From a bacterium (GTDB taxonomy: Bacteria > Bacillota_I > Bacilli_A > Mycoplasmatales > Mycoplasmoidaceae), in the NCBI GenBank assembly GCA_017633195.1, contig JAGBPV010000059.1, positions 1 through 52,121 of the forward strand: a stretch of 52,121 bases of DNA, in the 5' to 3' direction. A program made the translations under genes and the position numbers. The notes below the pieces were generated by a model. The model saw only the letters and a list, made by a program, of their open reading frames with translations. It did not search any database and was not told where the DNA came from. Positions 23,316 through 35,472 of the stretch are shown in pieces (within the stretch, counting starts at the first letter, position 1; the number at the start of each line of letters is the position of its first letter).

Positions 23316-24479
23316 ATGAAATCTAAACAATTTAAATTTATCGATTTATTTTCTGGAATAGGTGCTTTTAATATTGCTTTAAAAAATTGTGGTGGTGAAT
23401 GTGTTTTTGCTTCTGAAATTGATCCTTATGCAATAGAAACATATAAACAGAATTTTCATATTGATTCAAATTATGATATTACTAATGTTAATGAAAAAGA
23501 TATTCCAAAGCATGATGTATTATGTGCAGGTTTTCCTTGTCAAGCTTTTTCAACTGCTGGAAAAAAATTAGGTTTTTCAGATGAGAGAAGGGGAAATTTA
23601 TTCTTTGAAATTATTAGGATTCTTAATTATCATAAAACAAAATTTATCATTTTAGAAAATGTTGAATATTTGTTAAGACACGATGATGGAAGAACATTTA
23701 AAAAAATATATGATACGTTAAAAGAAACAGGATATATTTTAACAAAAGAACCAATTATTTTAAGTCCACATAATTTTGGAATTCCACAACACAGAAAAAG
23801 AATTTTTATTTTAGGTGTATATAAAGATTATTGCAATGATGAGTATTTAGACATTGATATTAACATCGTAAATAAATTAACTTCCATTAATAGTATTTTA
23901 GAAAAAAAAGGAGTTGATTCTAAATATAGTATAAGTGAATATGAAGAAAAAGTTTTTTGTGCATGAAATGAATTTTATAAAAGAATTAATAAGAAAATTT
24001 ATGGTTTTCCTGTATGAGTTGATGAATTTGGTCAAAATTATTCAATTGATAAGTTTCCAAAATGAAAGCAGATTTATTGTATAAAAAATAGAAATTTATA
24101 TTTAGAAAATAAAGATATAATTGACAAATGATTAAATGAATTTAATGTAAAAGATTTTAAACTAAGAGATAGAAAATTTGAATGACAAGCTGGAACTGAA
24201 TGCAAATCTGTTTGAGAAACAATAATTCAATTTAGACAATCAGGAGTTAGATTTAAAAGACCTAACTATTTCCCTGCATTAGTTGCAATAGTTCAAACTC
24301 CAATTGTTGGAAAATTAAAAAGAAGAATAACTCCAAGAGAAGCTGCAAGATTGCAAAGTTTTCCAGAAACATTCATCATAAATAAAATAGATGATAAAGC
24401 ATATAAACAATTTGGAAATAGTGCAAATGTTAAAATTATTGAATATTTAGCAAAAAAGTTGTTTAATAAATATAATTAA
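23316..24479 (+). CDS. DNA cytosine-5 methyltransferase (Dcm type)
   Basis: 387-residue m5C methyltransferase. Motif I DLFSGIGAF (about 10-18) binds AdoMet; motif IV GFPCQAFS holds the catalytic Cys75; motif VI is ENV; motif VIII is QHRKRIF; motif IX RITPREAARLQSFP and motif X FGNSANV close the fold. The target-recognition region between VIII and IX is about 130 residues; its target is unknown. Eight or so TGA-Trp codons lie within it, so it would not be made whole in a standard-code host. It is followed after 13 bases by the HNH nuclease gene, making a likely restriction-modification pair. Confidence 0.96.
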
Positions 24480-24492
24480 TGAATTTCTATAA

Positions 24493-25581
24493 ATGAATAA
24501 ATCTAATGATATTTTAATTTATAATGATATTTGATATGGTAATTTAAGATCAGAAAATTCCAAAGATTTTGAATATTATCATAAACTAAATATTGCTGAT
24601 TTTAAGAAGATTCTTTTAGATTTAAATTTTAAAATAATAGAAATACCAACATTATCAAATAAAAGAACAGATATTCATTTTTTTAAAGTATCAGATAAAA
24701 ATAACAATAGATATAATTTATTGTGTGAAACGTTAAAACATTCAGGAATTAATAAAACATATAAGGATAAAGATACAATTAGAGTTCACATAAGTCCAAT
24801 GATAAAACAAAATAGTGAAGATAGATGCTATTTGTTTGGTTGCTATAAAACTGGTGATAAATATCTAATTGTAACAACAGAATTAACAAGTTATTTATCT
24901 AAATCAAGTATTACTAAAAATAATTCTTCTTTTTGAGTAGGTACAATCAAAGATTTATTAAAAATTTATAATTTAGGTGAATATGATTGAAAAAGAATAA
25001 AAAGTAATACTTTATTTCACGGAATTGAATTATCAAAACTAACTAAACTAAGTCAAAAAGAGATTATAAAAAAATTATTTGATATAAATATTTTAGATAA
25101 TAAAAATATAGTTGATGAACAATCTTCAACTGAAATCAATAATTTTAATAGCGAATATAATGTTGAACCTAGAGATATAGATATTGATAATTATTCAAAG
25201 TATAAATTAGATACTGATTTGCCAAGAAACCATAAATATAGAGAATTAGCATTTAAGAATGCTAATTATACATGTGAATTATGTGGTAATAAAGAAACTT
25301 TTAAAGACAAAAATGGAAATGAATATTTTGAAGGTCATCATTTGATAATGTATAACATAACTAGTCAAAAAAGATATAAAAAATGTTTAGATATCCCCAA
25401 AAATATTGTTTGTTTATGCCCTAATTGTCATAAAAAAATTCATCAAGCTGAAGATAATGAAATGAAAAAAGGTTTGATGATTTTGTTTGAAAAACATAAT
25501 GAGTTATTTGGAATATATGAAATTGAAAATATGGATGATATTTTATCAGATTATAAGCAAGAAAGAAAAGGAAGAAATTAA
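24493..25581 (+). CDS. HNH endonuclease, likely restriction partner of the methyltransferase
   Basis: 362-residue protein with a C-terminal HNH nuclease domain (about 245-330): zinc pair CELCG, then EGHHLIMYN with the catalytic His pair, the central Asn in the DIPKNIVCLCPNCHKKIH stretch, and the second zinc pair CPNC. The N-terminal ~240 residues match nothing I know and may hold the DNA-recognition part. Start ATG 24493 lies 13 bases after the methyltransferase stop, and the frame crosses several TGA-Trp codons. It is followed after five bases by the GHKL ATPase. The context argues for cutting DNA that lacks the cognate methylation, or for a role inside the larger defence complex. Confidence 0.85.
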
Positions 25582-25586
25582 TTGAA

Positions 25587-27143
25587 ATGAGTGAAATAGA
25601 AAATGAATCTATTGATATAAGAAGTACATTAGGTCAAGAATTAGATTATTATGAAAAAAGAACATACAAACCAGATTATGCAATAGCAGAATTTGTAGAT
25701 AACTCAATTCAGAGTTATTTAACAGTGAAACCATTACTTAAATTAATAGATTCAGAATATAAATTAAAAATTGAAATTAATTATGATATAAATAATGATT
25801 CTTTAGAAATTAAAGATAATGCTGGTGGAATGACCAAAGAAGTATTTAGAAATGCTTTGATATTAGGGAATAAACCAACCAATTTAAATGGGCTTAATGA
25901 ATTTGGATACGGTTTAAAAACAGCTGCATCTTGATTTGGAAAAACATGATCTGTAAAAAGCAAAAGTTTCAATAGTAATCAAGAATTTTTGGCATTAGTT
26001 GATATAAAAAAATTATTACAAACTAATAATAATTCTATTGATATTGAAACAAATGAAGTAGATAATAATGATCATTATACAATTGTGAAAATTACTTCAT
26101 TAATTAAAAAGATAAGTGAACATAACATAAATAAAATCTTTAAAAGATTATCATCTTTATATAGAAAATTTCTTATTAACAAGGAAATTATTATTACTTT
26201 TAATGGTCAAGAACTAAATTATACTGAACCAGAATTTTTAACTACGAAAGAAAATAACGAAATCAAAACATGAAAACGAGAATTTAAGGATTCAGTTTTT
26301 TTCAATGGACAAATTTACCCAATATCTGGTTATGTAGGTTTATTAAAAGATGGATCTTACAAGAAGACTGGTTTAACTTTGATCAGAAGAAAAAGAGTGA
26401 TAATGGGTGGGAATGATGAAGATTTATTTAGACCAGAAGAAATTTTTGGCATTGCTGGTTCAACATTTGCATCTTTTAGACTTATTGGTGAAATTGAAAT
26501 GGATAAATGGCCTGTTACTCAAGCAAAAGATAATTTTGATTGAGATTTAAATGGATTAAAAGAAGCATTTATTGATAAAATAAAAGAAATTTCAAAAGAT
26601 TATATACATTACGCTAATGAATATAGGGTTAAAAATACTAAACAAGTTATAACAGTTAAAAATGTACAAGGGTTTGCTGATGAAACAATCAGAAATATTA
26701 AAAGTATTGACCCAAATCTGCAAATATTTTTAAGAAATGAAAAAGAAAAAATTGAAGAAAAAATAGATACTGAAGGCAATTCTGAAATATTTTGTACATA
26801 TCCATTAACAATTTTTGGTGATGATTATAATATTACAATTAAGTTTTTTTCTGATTCTGAACAAGATCTTATTAATATAAAATATGATGATTCAGATATT
26901 ATTAGAAAAATAGCAATATCGTTTAATACAGCATGTAAATTATTTTCAAATTTAAATGAAAAACCTATGTTCATAAAAGCAATGCAAAAATTTTTTGTTG
27001 GATTAGTTATTGCACGACAAAAAACTTTAAAAGTTTCTGATGATGGAATAAATATTAATCCTGATATCTTAATGGATAATTTAAACCAGACTTTGTATGA
27101 AATGTCCAAGGATAATGATTTTATAGAAGATAATTATGAGTAA
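25587..27143 (+). CDS. GHKL (MutL/MORC-like) ATPase 1
   Basis: 518-residue Hsp90/MutL-type ATPase. Bergerat-fold motifs are clear: N-box AEFVDNS (Glu35, Asn39), G1 DNAGGM (77-82) and G2 GLNEFGYGLKTAA (102-114). An S5-like segment follows, with a conserved Lys-bearing loop in PVTQAKDNFDW. From Iyer and co-workers' analysis of MutL homologues in restriction-modification operons, such proteins act with a Z1 helicase and a DNA methylase in phage defence. Uses one TGG (DKWPV) besides many TGA. It overlaps the Z1 gene downstream by eight bases. It is homologous to, but well diverged from, the minus-strand ATPase at 31462. Confidence 0.9.
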
Positions 27144-29281
27144 TTTACTTTATAAAAATGCACTAATAGTTTTAGAAAATCAAGATATAACTTCTGAATC
27201 AAGAAGAAATTATTTTTTAGATAAAATAAAAGAACTTTATGATAAAATCCCAAATCCATATAATAATTTAAATTCAAATATAGGTTTAATCGTTGGAAAA
27301 GTTCAAAGTGGAAAAACATCGGTAATTATAACTAGTTCTGCTTTTTGTTTGCAAAATGGTTATAAAACAGTAATATCATTTTTATCAGACACCAATATTT
27401 TATTAAAGCAAAATTTTGAAAGAATAAAAAAAGCTTTTAATGGAATTGAAAATGTAAAGATATTTTCTTTAGAAGACTTTGAACAATTAACTTCTAAAGA
27501 TTTGGAGTATTTATATAAAAATGAAATCAAATTGTTTATATGCATTTTAAAACATAAAAAGTGAATTAAAAAAATTCTGGATATATTAAAAAAATCTTTA
27601 TATGCTAATGACTATACATTAATTTTTGATGATGAAGGTGATGATATTTCTCAGAACAATTTAAACGAACATAAAAAATTTGATTATAGTAATGAAGGGA
27701 ATTTGATAGAAAAAAATTTCTCAAAAACTAATGAACAGATTAAATTATTTAAGGAAATCTTCAATAAATATTCATACATTTCTGTTACAGCAACTCCACA
27801 ATCCATTGTTATGTTACAAAAGACTCAACATCTTTGTCCAGATTTTGTTTTAACTATTGAACCTAGTAGTGAATATTGTGGATTACAGTATTTTCATATA
27901 CAAAATCATGATTCTTTAATTAAAACAATAGAACAAACTCAAAATAAAATTAACAATGAAAATGGAATTTCTGAAGATTTAAAAGATTCATTTTATTTTT
28001 TTATTGCTGGATGTTTTTATAGAAAATATTAACAAAAGACAAAAATTTCAAGCACTCAATGATGATTCATACAAGCAATGTCATTAAAGATCATGAAGCA
28101 ATTTGAATTAAAGTAAAAGAGTTTTTTACGCAAATAGAAGATGGGATAAAATTTAAAAGACAAACATCTTTAATGTTTTTGTACAATACAAATCAAAAAA
28201 TAAAAAGTTTTAATATAAATATACCTGAAATGACATTAGAAGATTTATCTCGTATTTTAAAAGATACGGACATAATTTCTTTAAATAGTGGAGATGATAA
28301 TAATATTAAAGATATAAACAATCCCAATGTTTCAATTCTTCCGTTTAGAATTATTATAGGTGGAAATTTATTAGATAGAGGTCTTACTATCAATGGTTTA
28401 GCTGTTGTTTACATCACTAGAGATTCTAAGATAGCGTAAATGGATACTTTTTTGCAGAGAGCAAGATGATTTGGTTATAAAGTTGATTATATTAATACTT
28501 GCAAAATTTATTTAACTGCAGAATTAGATAAGAAATTTTTAGAAATAGCAGACAATGATTTAGATCTTTGAGACCAATTGACTTATTGCTCTAAAAATAA
28601 TATTTCTCCTAAAGAATATTCATTTGAATTTGAAATTGATAGTTCAAAATTATTACCAACGTCCAGAAATAAAGCGTCATTTGAAAATTTAAAATTACCT
28701 TTAAAAATAGTACAAAAATTCTTTACATTAAATAAAGCAGATAATGAAAATAATATCAATTTAGTTAAAAATTTAAAAGAAAAATATCAATATAAGATTG
28801 AACCAGAAAATTATGTTGGTCAAGTACATAAAAAAATTGTTTTAAGAATTAGTGAAATAAAAGAAATTTTTAAAGATTTTAATTTTTCAACAGAAGATAA
28901 AAATTGTACTTACGAAAATTTATGCTTTTATTTAATAATCTAAAATATCATGATAACGATAATATTGATATTTTATTTATGAATAGAGATAATAATGATT
29001 TTGAGTATAGATCTACTATGAAAAATACAAATGAAATTTTGAATATAATGCAAGGACAAAGTGTAAATAAAGAAGTAACAGATTCAAATTATTATAAAGG
29101 TGATAGATATATTGTGCAAGAAAATCCCATGTTACAAATTCACAATATTATTTTAAAAAATGATGTAGTAGATAATAATAATGTTATATATCAAAAAGAT
29201 GATTATATTGTCATGATTGCACTATTATTTCCTGATAAAGATTATAAGAAAACTTTAATTAAAAGAAAGGAATTTATTTAA
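27136..29281 (+). pseudogene. Z1-domain helicase 1, disrupted
   Basis: Superfamily II-like ATPase of the Z1 family, coupled to GHKL ATPase 1. Motifs remain in order: Walker A GKVQSGKTS, Walker B DDEGDD, SVTATPQS, GGNLLDRGLTINGL and DTFLQRARWFGY. Three lesions break it: a 1-nt loss in the A run at 28023-28026 (frame ends in TAA 28030), a TAA at 28437-28439 just before the last motif, and a 1-nt loss in the T run at about 28925-28928. Restoring the two bases gives 2148 nt, exactly the length of the intact Z1 gene opposite. The stop at 28437 is directly followed by an in-frame ATG, so restart is conceivable. Either real decay or homopolymer sequencing errors. Confidence 0.85.
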
Positions 29282-29300
29282 CTTTTATTTAATAGCTTTA

Positions 29301-31448
29301 CTAGTATCTTTCATCTCGAATAAAACCAATTTCATTAGTTTTATTTGGACAATAAAAAGCAAACATATATTGATTGTAATCATCATTTAATATTTCAGTA
29401 ACTACACCATCTTTTTTATATTGCGGTTTAATTCAATAAATTTGAATAATAATTGCATCTTTATCAACAATGACTTTTGAATCTCCTTCGTATTTCATAT
29501 TTTCAATATTTGCTGAATCCTTACCTTGTTGTAAAGCATAAATATCACTATCATTTTCATAAAAACTACGTAATCTTGGAGTGATATCAATATCATTTTT
29601 TAAACCAAACATTTTTTCAAGAATTATTTTTTTATTAGATTGTTTCAAATATTTTAAATTTGATTTTAATGGTTCAGTATAGAAAATATAATTTACATGT
29701 TGTATTAAATAATCTAAATCTTGTTTTTGAATTTCTGTATATTTACATGAAGGTACACTTCTATTATGAGTTGCTACAAAAGAATCAGTATAAGTAAATT
29801 TTTCTAAGAAATTTTGAATTAAATTGTTATTATACTTATTAATTTCAATTTTGAAACATCCTTTTCTTTGACATATTCATATATTTTTTAAAATATTTTT
29901 GTATGCAGCAACATTTGCTCTAGTTGGATTCAATTTCCTATTACCACTATTAATTATAATTTCACTAATTTTTAATTCATCTTTTTCAATTGCTTCACAT
30001 TGTACTCAAATATCTTTTTCTGTTTCAGTTAATTGCACAAAATCTTGTTGTATTTTTTTAGTAGTAAATATTTTACAAAAATTAATGTATTTACTTCTGT
30101 ATCCAAATCATCTTGCTCTTTGGAAAGTTGTATCCATATTTGGTATTTTTGGAGATATTGTAAAATAAGTTGTTATTAAATTATTGAATGTTAGTCCTCT
30201 TTGCAATAAATCTGCCCCTATATAAATTTTGTGATTATGATATTTTAAGTTACTCATAGTTTCTTTGCCTTGACTGTTTTGTAATACTATATATGTGTCA
30301 TTTATAGCATCTTGTAATTCAACTATAAGACTATTAAATGAATATTTTTCTGTAATATCTTTTTTAAAATATAATGTATAAATTTTTTCAAATTCGTTGA
30401 TATAGTAAGAAAAGTCATTATTTTTAATTGATGATTGTAGACTATCTATTATTTGACAAATTTGTTGATATTGTTGATTTTGTGTTTGTATTTTTCTATT
30501 TGTATGAATTACCATATCAGTATAATTATCTTTTTTATTAAATTCAATTTTTATAATTACACTTGCTAACAAAAAATAAAAAATAGCATCACGTAAAGAT
30601 TTTGGTATTTTATCTTCATCTAATTTTTCTAAATCTTTTTCGCTTACAATTATTATTTTTTCATCATTAAGATGAAAAAAATCTGCGCCTGTATAACCAT
30701 CTCCTGGATGAATTAAAAACAATTTATTTGGTAATAATTTTGATGAATCATTTAATAAAACATTGGCATATGGTGTAGCTGTGACTGCTAAATATAAAGG
30801 ATTTTTTAATATTCTTTTCATTTCATCAATTGTACTATAAGTAGCAGATTCTTCATCTTTACGAAATTTAGTGTTTAAACTTGCTTGATCAGATTCATCA
30901 TCAATTATAAAAGTTTTAATATTAAATTTTTGCATATAATTTAATATTTTTACAATTTTATTCATTGCAGCAGGTCTTTTCATAGACATAAGAAAAAAAG
31001 GTTTATTTTTTTGCAGTAACTTTTTAATAATTATTTCATCTAAATTGTCAATATTGTTTTCATCATTTTTATTTGTAGAAAATATTTCTGCAGAATTGTC
31101 TTGGAGTTCATTTGTATCTTTTATATCAAATGTATTTATAAACCGATTACATGTTTGCTTTAATAAAGTACTATCATATCCACCATAAATAATTGCACAT
31201 TGATATCCATTATCAAATGCAAAGGCACTTATCATTTCAAGATTTGATGTTTTACCAGACTGAACTTTTCCTATCAACAATACATTTTTATTTTCTTCAT
31301 TTGACTCCATTAAATCCTCACATTGATTAAAGATTTTTTTAACATGATTTTTAATCTTTAATGCTTGATTTTCACCATATTTATTTTTTTGTTTATTAAA
31401 TACTTTATCAACAAAAAATCCTTCCTTGGCTTCATTATTAAGTTCCAT
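29301..31448 (-). CDS. Z1-domain helicase 2 (intact)
   Basis: 715-residue Z1-family ATPase reading through TGA-Trp codons to TAG at 29301-29303. Motifs: Walker A GKVQSGKTSN near residue 62-70, Walker B DDESDQAS, AVTATPYA, ADLLQRGLTFNNL and DTTFQRARWFGYRSKY. In the described GHKL-Z1-AIPR systems this protein is the helicase-like motor. It starts 13 bases after GHKL ATPase 2 with AGGAAA as ribosome binding site, so the two form an operon. It ends 19 bases from the end of the broken Z1 gene on the other strand, with no terminator between. It is only distantly similar to Z1 copy 1. Confidence 0.9.
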
Positions 31449-31461
31449 AACATTTTCCTAA

Positions 31462-33009
31462 TTATTTGTTATTTTTTGTTTCACTAATTTTCATTAAAAT
31501 TGAATTAATATTTTCATGCAAAATTTTTCTTATCATCATTCCTTCAACGTTTTTCAAATTATATGTTGTTTTTTCTGTTAAATTTTCTGCGATTATTAAT
31601 CCAATTACAAATAATTCCATTTTCTTCTGAAACTCTTTATCTTCTATATATGGTTTGAAAAAAGAATGATTTAAATTAATAGTTATGATTGAGTGTTCTT
31701 CATCATAATTAACTCATGAACTGTTATTTGTTAATTCTCATTTTACAGAAATTTTTTGATTATTTACTTTATCAATCTTAATGTTATAAGTTCTTGATTC
31801 AGATTCTTTATGTTCAATTAAATCATTTTGTTTATTTTGATTATATTCATATAATTCAACATCATCTAATTTACTTAAATCTACATAATTACACTTATCA
31901 CAGTTTTGTCCATCTAAAATTATTTCATTTAATTGATTAGAAACTTTTTCTTTCATTTCATCAGAATTAGTTTTATTAATAGTTTCATTTTCTATTCTAT
32001 CTTTTACAGATATTTCAGCAATTTGTATATATTCTTTAATTTCATGCTTTAATTTTTCTAAAAACGCTTCTTCTAATCCATCATCTCAAATAAAACCATC
32101 TTTTGCTTGATTAACTGGAAAATCTTCCATATTTAATTCACCATAAAGTTTTAATGATATCTGACTTTGTGGTTGACCAAATATTACAGCAGGTTTATAT
32201 TCTTGTCCAATTCCACCTAGAACAATTCTATTGTATCTAAATAAAGATAACCCTGCTTTTGCATATCCTCCTTTTTTTAAAATTCCAATAAATCCACTAA
32301 CATGATAAGTTTTATTTTCAAATAGAAATTCAAAATCAAGTTCTTTTTTTCATATTTTGTTTGAATAATATAAAGGTTCTAATTCTTCTGGAACTAATCT
32401 AATACCATCAAAATAGATTTCTATTTCTTTACTTTTTAAATCTCTTCTATAAATACTTGTTAAAAGTTCAATGACTTTTTTCTTAGCCTTAGGAGAAATC
32501 TTTTTTGTTAATTTTTTAATTACAATTTTAGTACCATGTTCATTTTCATTTGTTAAATTAGTATGAATATCAATAAAATTAGATCCTGATTTTTTTAGTT
32601 CTTCAATGTCAATAGTTGCTGTATATTCTTTTTTTGAATTAAGTCTTGTTGTTTGTACAGTTCAATAATTACCAAATCATGATGCAGCAGTTTTTAAACC
32701 CATACCAAATTCATTTCTTCCATTCAAATGATCAGGTTCTTGTTCCATTAGTAATGCTCTTTTAAAATCTTTTAAATCCATTCCACATGCATCATCTGTT
32801 ATTGTTAAAATATTTTGATCACAATTGTAATCAATTCAGATAGTCACCTTATTAATTCCACATTCTTTTAAAAGTTCTTTATTTCCTAGAAAAGATGCAG
32901 TTGAATTATCTACAAATTCAGCAATAGCATACTCTAGTTTATAACTTAAACGAGAAAATGCTCCTAAAATAGCTGCTTGTGGTTGTATATTTAATTTTTC
33001 ATCTACCAT
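31462..33009 (-). CDS. GHKL (MutL/MORC-like) ATPase 2
   Basis: 515-residue Hsp90/MutL-type ATPase with N-box AEFVDNS (Glu31, Asn35), G1 DDACGMD, G2 GRNEFGMGLKTAA and the S5-like lysine loop FPVNQAKDGFIW. I chose ATG at 33009 over the in-frame ATG at 33036 because AAAGGAA sits seven bases before it. A loop at about residue 395 holds a Cys pair (CDKC). The protein aligns with GHKL ATPase 1 over the whole length, with only about a third of residues shared by eye, so this is not a recent duplication. Operon with Z1 helicase 2. The gene diverges from the AIPR gene across a 495-base gap. Confidence 0.9.
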
Positions 33010-33504
33010 TTTTATTTCCTTTGTCGATATATTCAAAAAATATTTTAAAAATGTCTAATATTTTTACATTTATTTTATTTCTGTATTGTTTATATATGGA
33101 AATGTATCATATTACCTTCTGATATTTTAAATTTTAATGTAATACTTTGTAAATTAGTCAATTCATTCGTAGTAATAAACTGGAAAAACCAAATTAGAAA
33201 AGAGTCTCTTCTTATTTAGTGACTCTCATTTAATTTTGATTTTATAATTTAATGCTTTTATTTCATAATCATACATAATAAAATAACTTCTTTCATTAAA
33301 TTCATTCTAAATATAAAAGCAAAATTTAAAACATAATATGTATTAATTTGTATTATTTGAAAATTAATTTTTTAAAGTAGTTATTTGAAAATTTTATCTA
33401 GATATAGATTAATTTATATTTAGATATTATTTAAAACAGATCGTAGTTATACTAAAATTTAAATCAATATAAAATTATTCAAAAGATCAAAGGTTTTAAT
33501 AATA
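33010..33504. other. Intergenic region between divergent GHKL2 and AIPR genes
   Basis: 495 bases with no convincing ORF. It must hold two divergent promoters. Visible are: a short stem AGAGTC (33201-33206) / GACTCT (33221-33226) with no T tract; a direct repeat TTATTTGAAAATT at 33353-33365 and 33381-33393; a pair of TAGATAT-type repeats at 33397-33425; and TATACT at 33448-33453, a candidate -10 for AIPR. The repeats upstream of TATACT could be operator sites. A small RNA here cannot be excluded. Confidence 0.5.
33448..33453 (+). promoter_or_regulatory. Candidate -10 box of the AIPR gene
   Basis: TATACT at 33448-33453 lies about 50 bases before ATG 33505. AAAGG at about 33490 serves as a weak ribosome binding site. 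No clear -35 is seen, as is common in Mollicutes. Confidence 0.35.
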
Positions 33505-35334
33505 ATGAACAATATTGATTCAAATTTAAATATTGAAAATAAAATAAAAGAATTTAAAAATAATAATCAATTTTTATCAGATAAATCAGATTCCTTTACT
33601 TTTCTTTTATATATCTTAAGTAAAGAATATTTTGAATTCAAGAATAATAATGATATTTCTAAAATTGCTGATTATATTATTTCAGATAAAGAAGATGCAC
33701 CAATTAATTTTATGTTCACTCAAATATTATCAAGTGAAGAAAAAACAGATTTAGTAGTAGGAAAAATTAATTATAGCAATAATTCCACTTTATATGAAAT
33801 ATATGCAGATATTACAAAAACTGTTTATAGGTTTAAAGATTTATATAAAAGTTGAGAAAATGGTAAAAGTGATTTAGAACAACAAACTATAGATATTTTT
33901 GAAGAATATTCAAGTTCTGGAATTGTACAATTTGTTTTTTTGTATCCAAATATAACAAATCATGATAATAATCTTGACATTAGTAAAATAAAAGATTATT
34001 TTAACTCTATCCAAAGAGATGACACTAAAAATTGATTCTGTGAAATTCAGTTATCTGATCAAATAACAAATGAAATACTTAATGATGAAGATGAAGAACA
34101 AAATTTTATAATTAGTGATTATATTAAGATTGAATCCAAAGATATTTTAAAACATTCCAATAATGCAATCATAGCTAATATATCAGCATATTCTTTAAAA
34201 GAATTATATGATAAATATGAAAATAAATTATTAGAAGCAAATATTCGAAATTATATAAAAAATAAAAATATTGATGGTGATATTAAAAATACAATTGAAA
34301 ACTCTCCTCAATCTTTTTGGTATTTAAACAATGGGATAACAATTGTTTGCAATAGATTTGAAGAAATAATAGACGAATTAAAAATAAAATTATTTAATTT
34401 TTCAATTGTTAATGGTGGACAAACTACATATTTAATTTCTAAATTTGCAAAAAAAGAAAATGATTTTTATTTAGTTTGTAAAATTATTGCTACTTCAAAA
34501 AGTTTATCAAATATAAAAATAGATTTAAATGAGATAGCAAAAGCAAGTAATTCTCAAAAACCAATAAAAGAACATGATTTGTATTCTACTAGACCAGAAC
34601 AATTATTATTCAAACAATATATGAGTGATATTGGTGTTGAATATATTACTAAAAGAGGTCCAAAAAAACATATTTCTATTCATCCTTATGATTCAACAAC
34701 AATTGATCACTCAGGACAAATATTGATGTCTGCATTGCTACAAATGCCAGGATATGCAAGAAGTAATAAAAAAATGCTTTTTAATAAAGCGAAAAATTAT
34801 TATGGTTTGTGTTTTCCTATCAACGATAAACAATTACTAAAAAATCATGCAAATATTGTCAAACAAATACTTATTCTTCAAATAATATACAAGAAATATT
34901 TAAAAACATTAGATAAAACATTACCAGAATTATCATATGCAAAAAATGCAAGAACTTTAATTATTTCTTTTGTTACTTTATTAAGCAGAATCGCAAATAA
35001 AACAATAAATGTAAATGAAATATTGCAAAAATTATCTTTTAATGAATTTGATAAATATGAAAATAATATAACAGATTTTTTTCCAGATAATATTTCTTTT
35101 GATCATATTTATAGTTCTTGTGTTGATGTTGATGAACTTGATAACAAATTATTTCCACTATTTGAAGAGATTATTAAATATGGTTATTTATCTTATATTG
35201 ATGAACAAACATCATTAAATAATGTAACTGAAACAAATTATTTAAAATCAAATAGTTCTTACATAAAATTATTGAAATATATAAATGATAAAATTGGATT
35301 GCAAAATTTAGCAGATAAATTTTTTCCATTTTAA
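33505..35334 (+). CDS. AIPR-family (abortive infection phage resistance) protein
   Basis: 609-residue protein. The AIPR signature is visible in the middle: LLEANIRNYIKNKNIDG, then PQSFWYLNNGITIVCNRF, then FSIVNGGQTTYLISKF, and later EIAKASNSQKPIKEHDLYSTRP. This family is found in abortive-infection operons and in the GHKL-Z1 systems, where its biochemical role is not established. Trp is coded by TGA and by one TGG (SFWYL). The gene is divergent from the GHKL2-Z1-2 operon and followed, after 135 bases, by the SRA-like gene. It is the only AIPR gene for the two GHKL-Z1 modules. Confidence 0.9.
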
Positions 35335-35442
35335 TTAATAAACTATCATTTTAAATATGCAAAATTTATTATTTTTATAAGATTTATTTAAATTCAACTT
35401 ATTAAAAGTAAATAAAAAGATTATTAGAATTTTATGATGTGC

Positions 35443-35472
35443 GATAATTCATAATAATGGTTTTTTATTATG
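35443..35472 (+). promoter_or_regulatory. Extended -10 and start-codon hairpin of the SRA-like gene
   Basis: TGC-GATAAT (35440-35448) looks like an extended -10 box. CATAATAA (35450-35457) pairs perfectly with TTATTATG (35465-35472), whose last bases contain the ATG. Initiation would fall inside or just after the left arm, so the message is near leaderless and the start may be occluded only in read-through transcripts. Confidence 0.4.
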
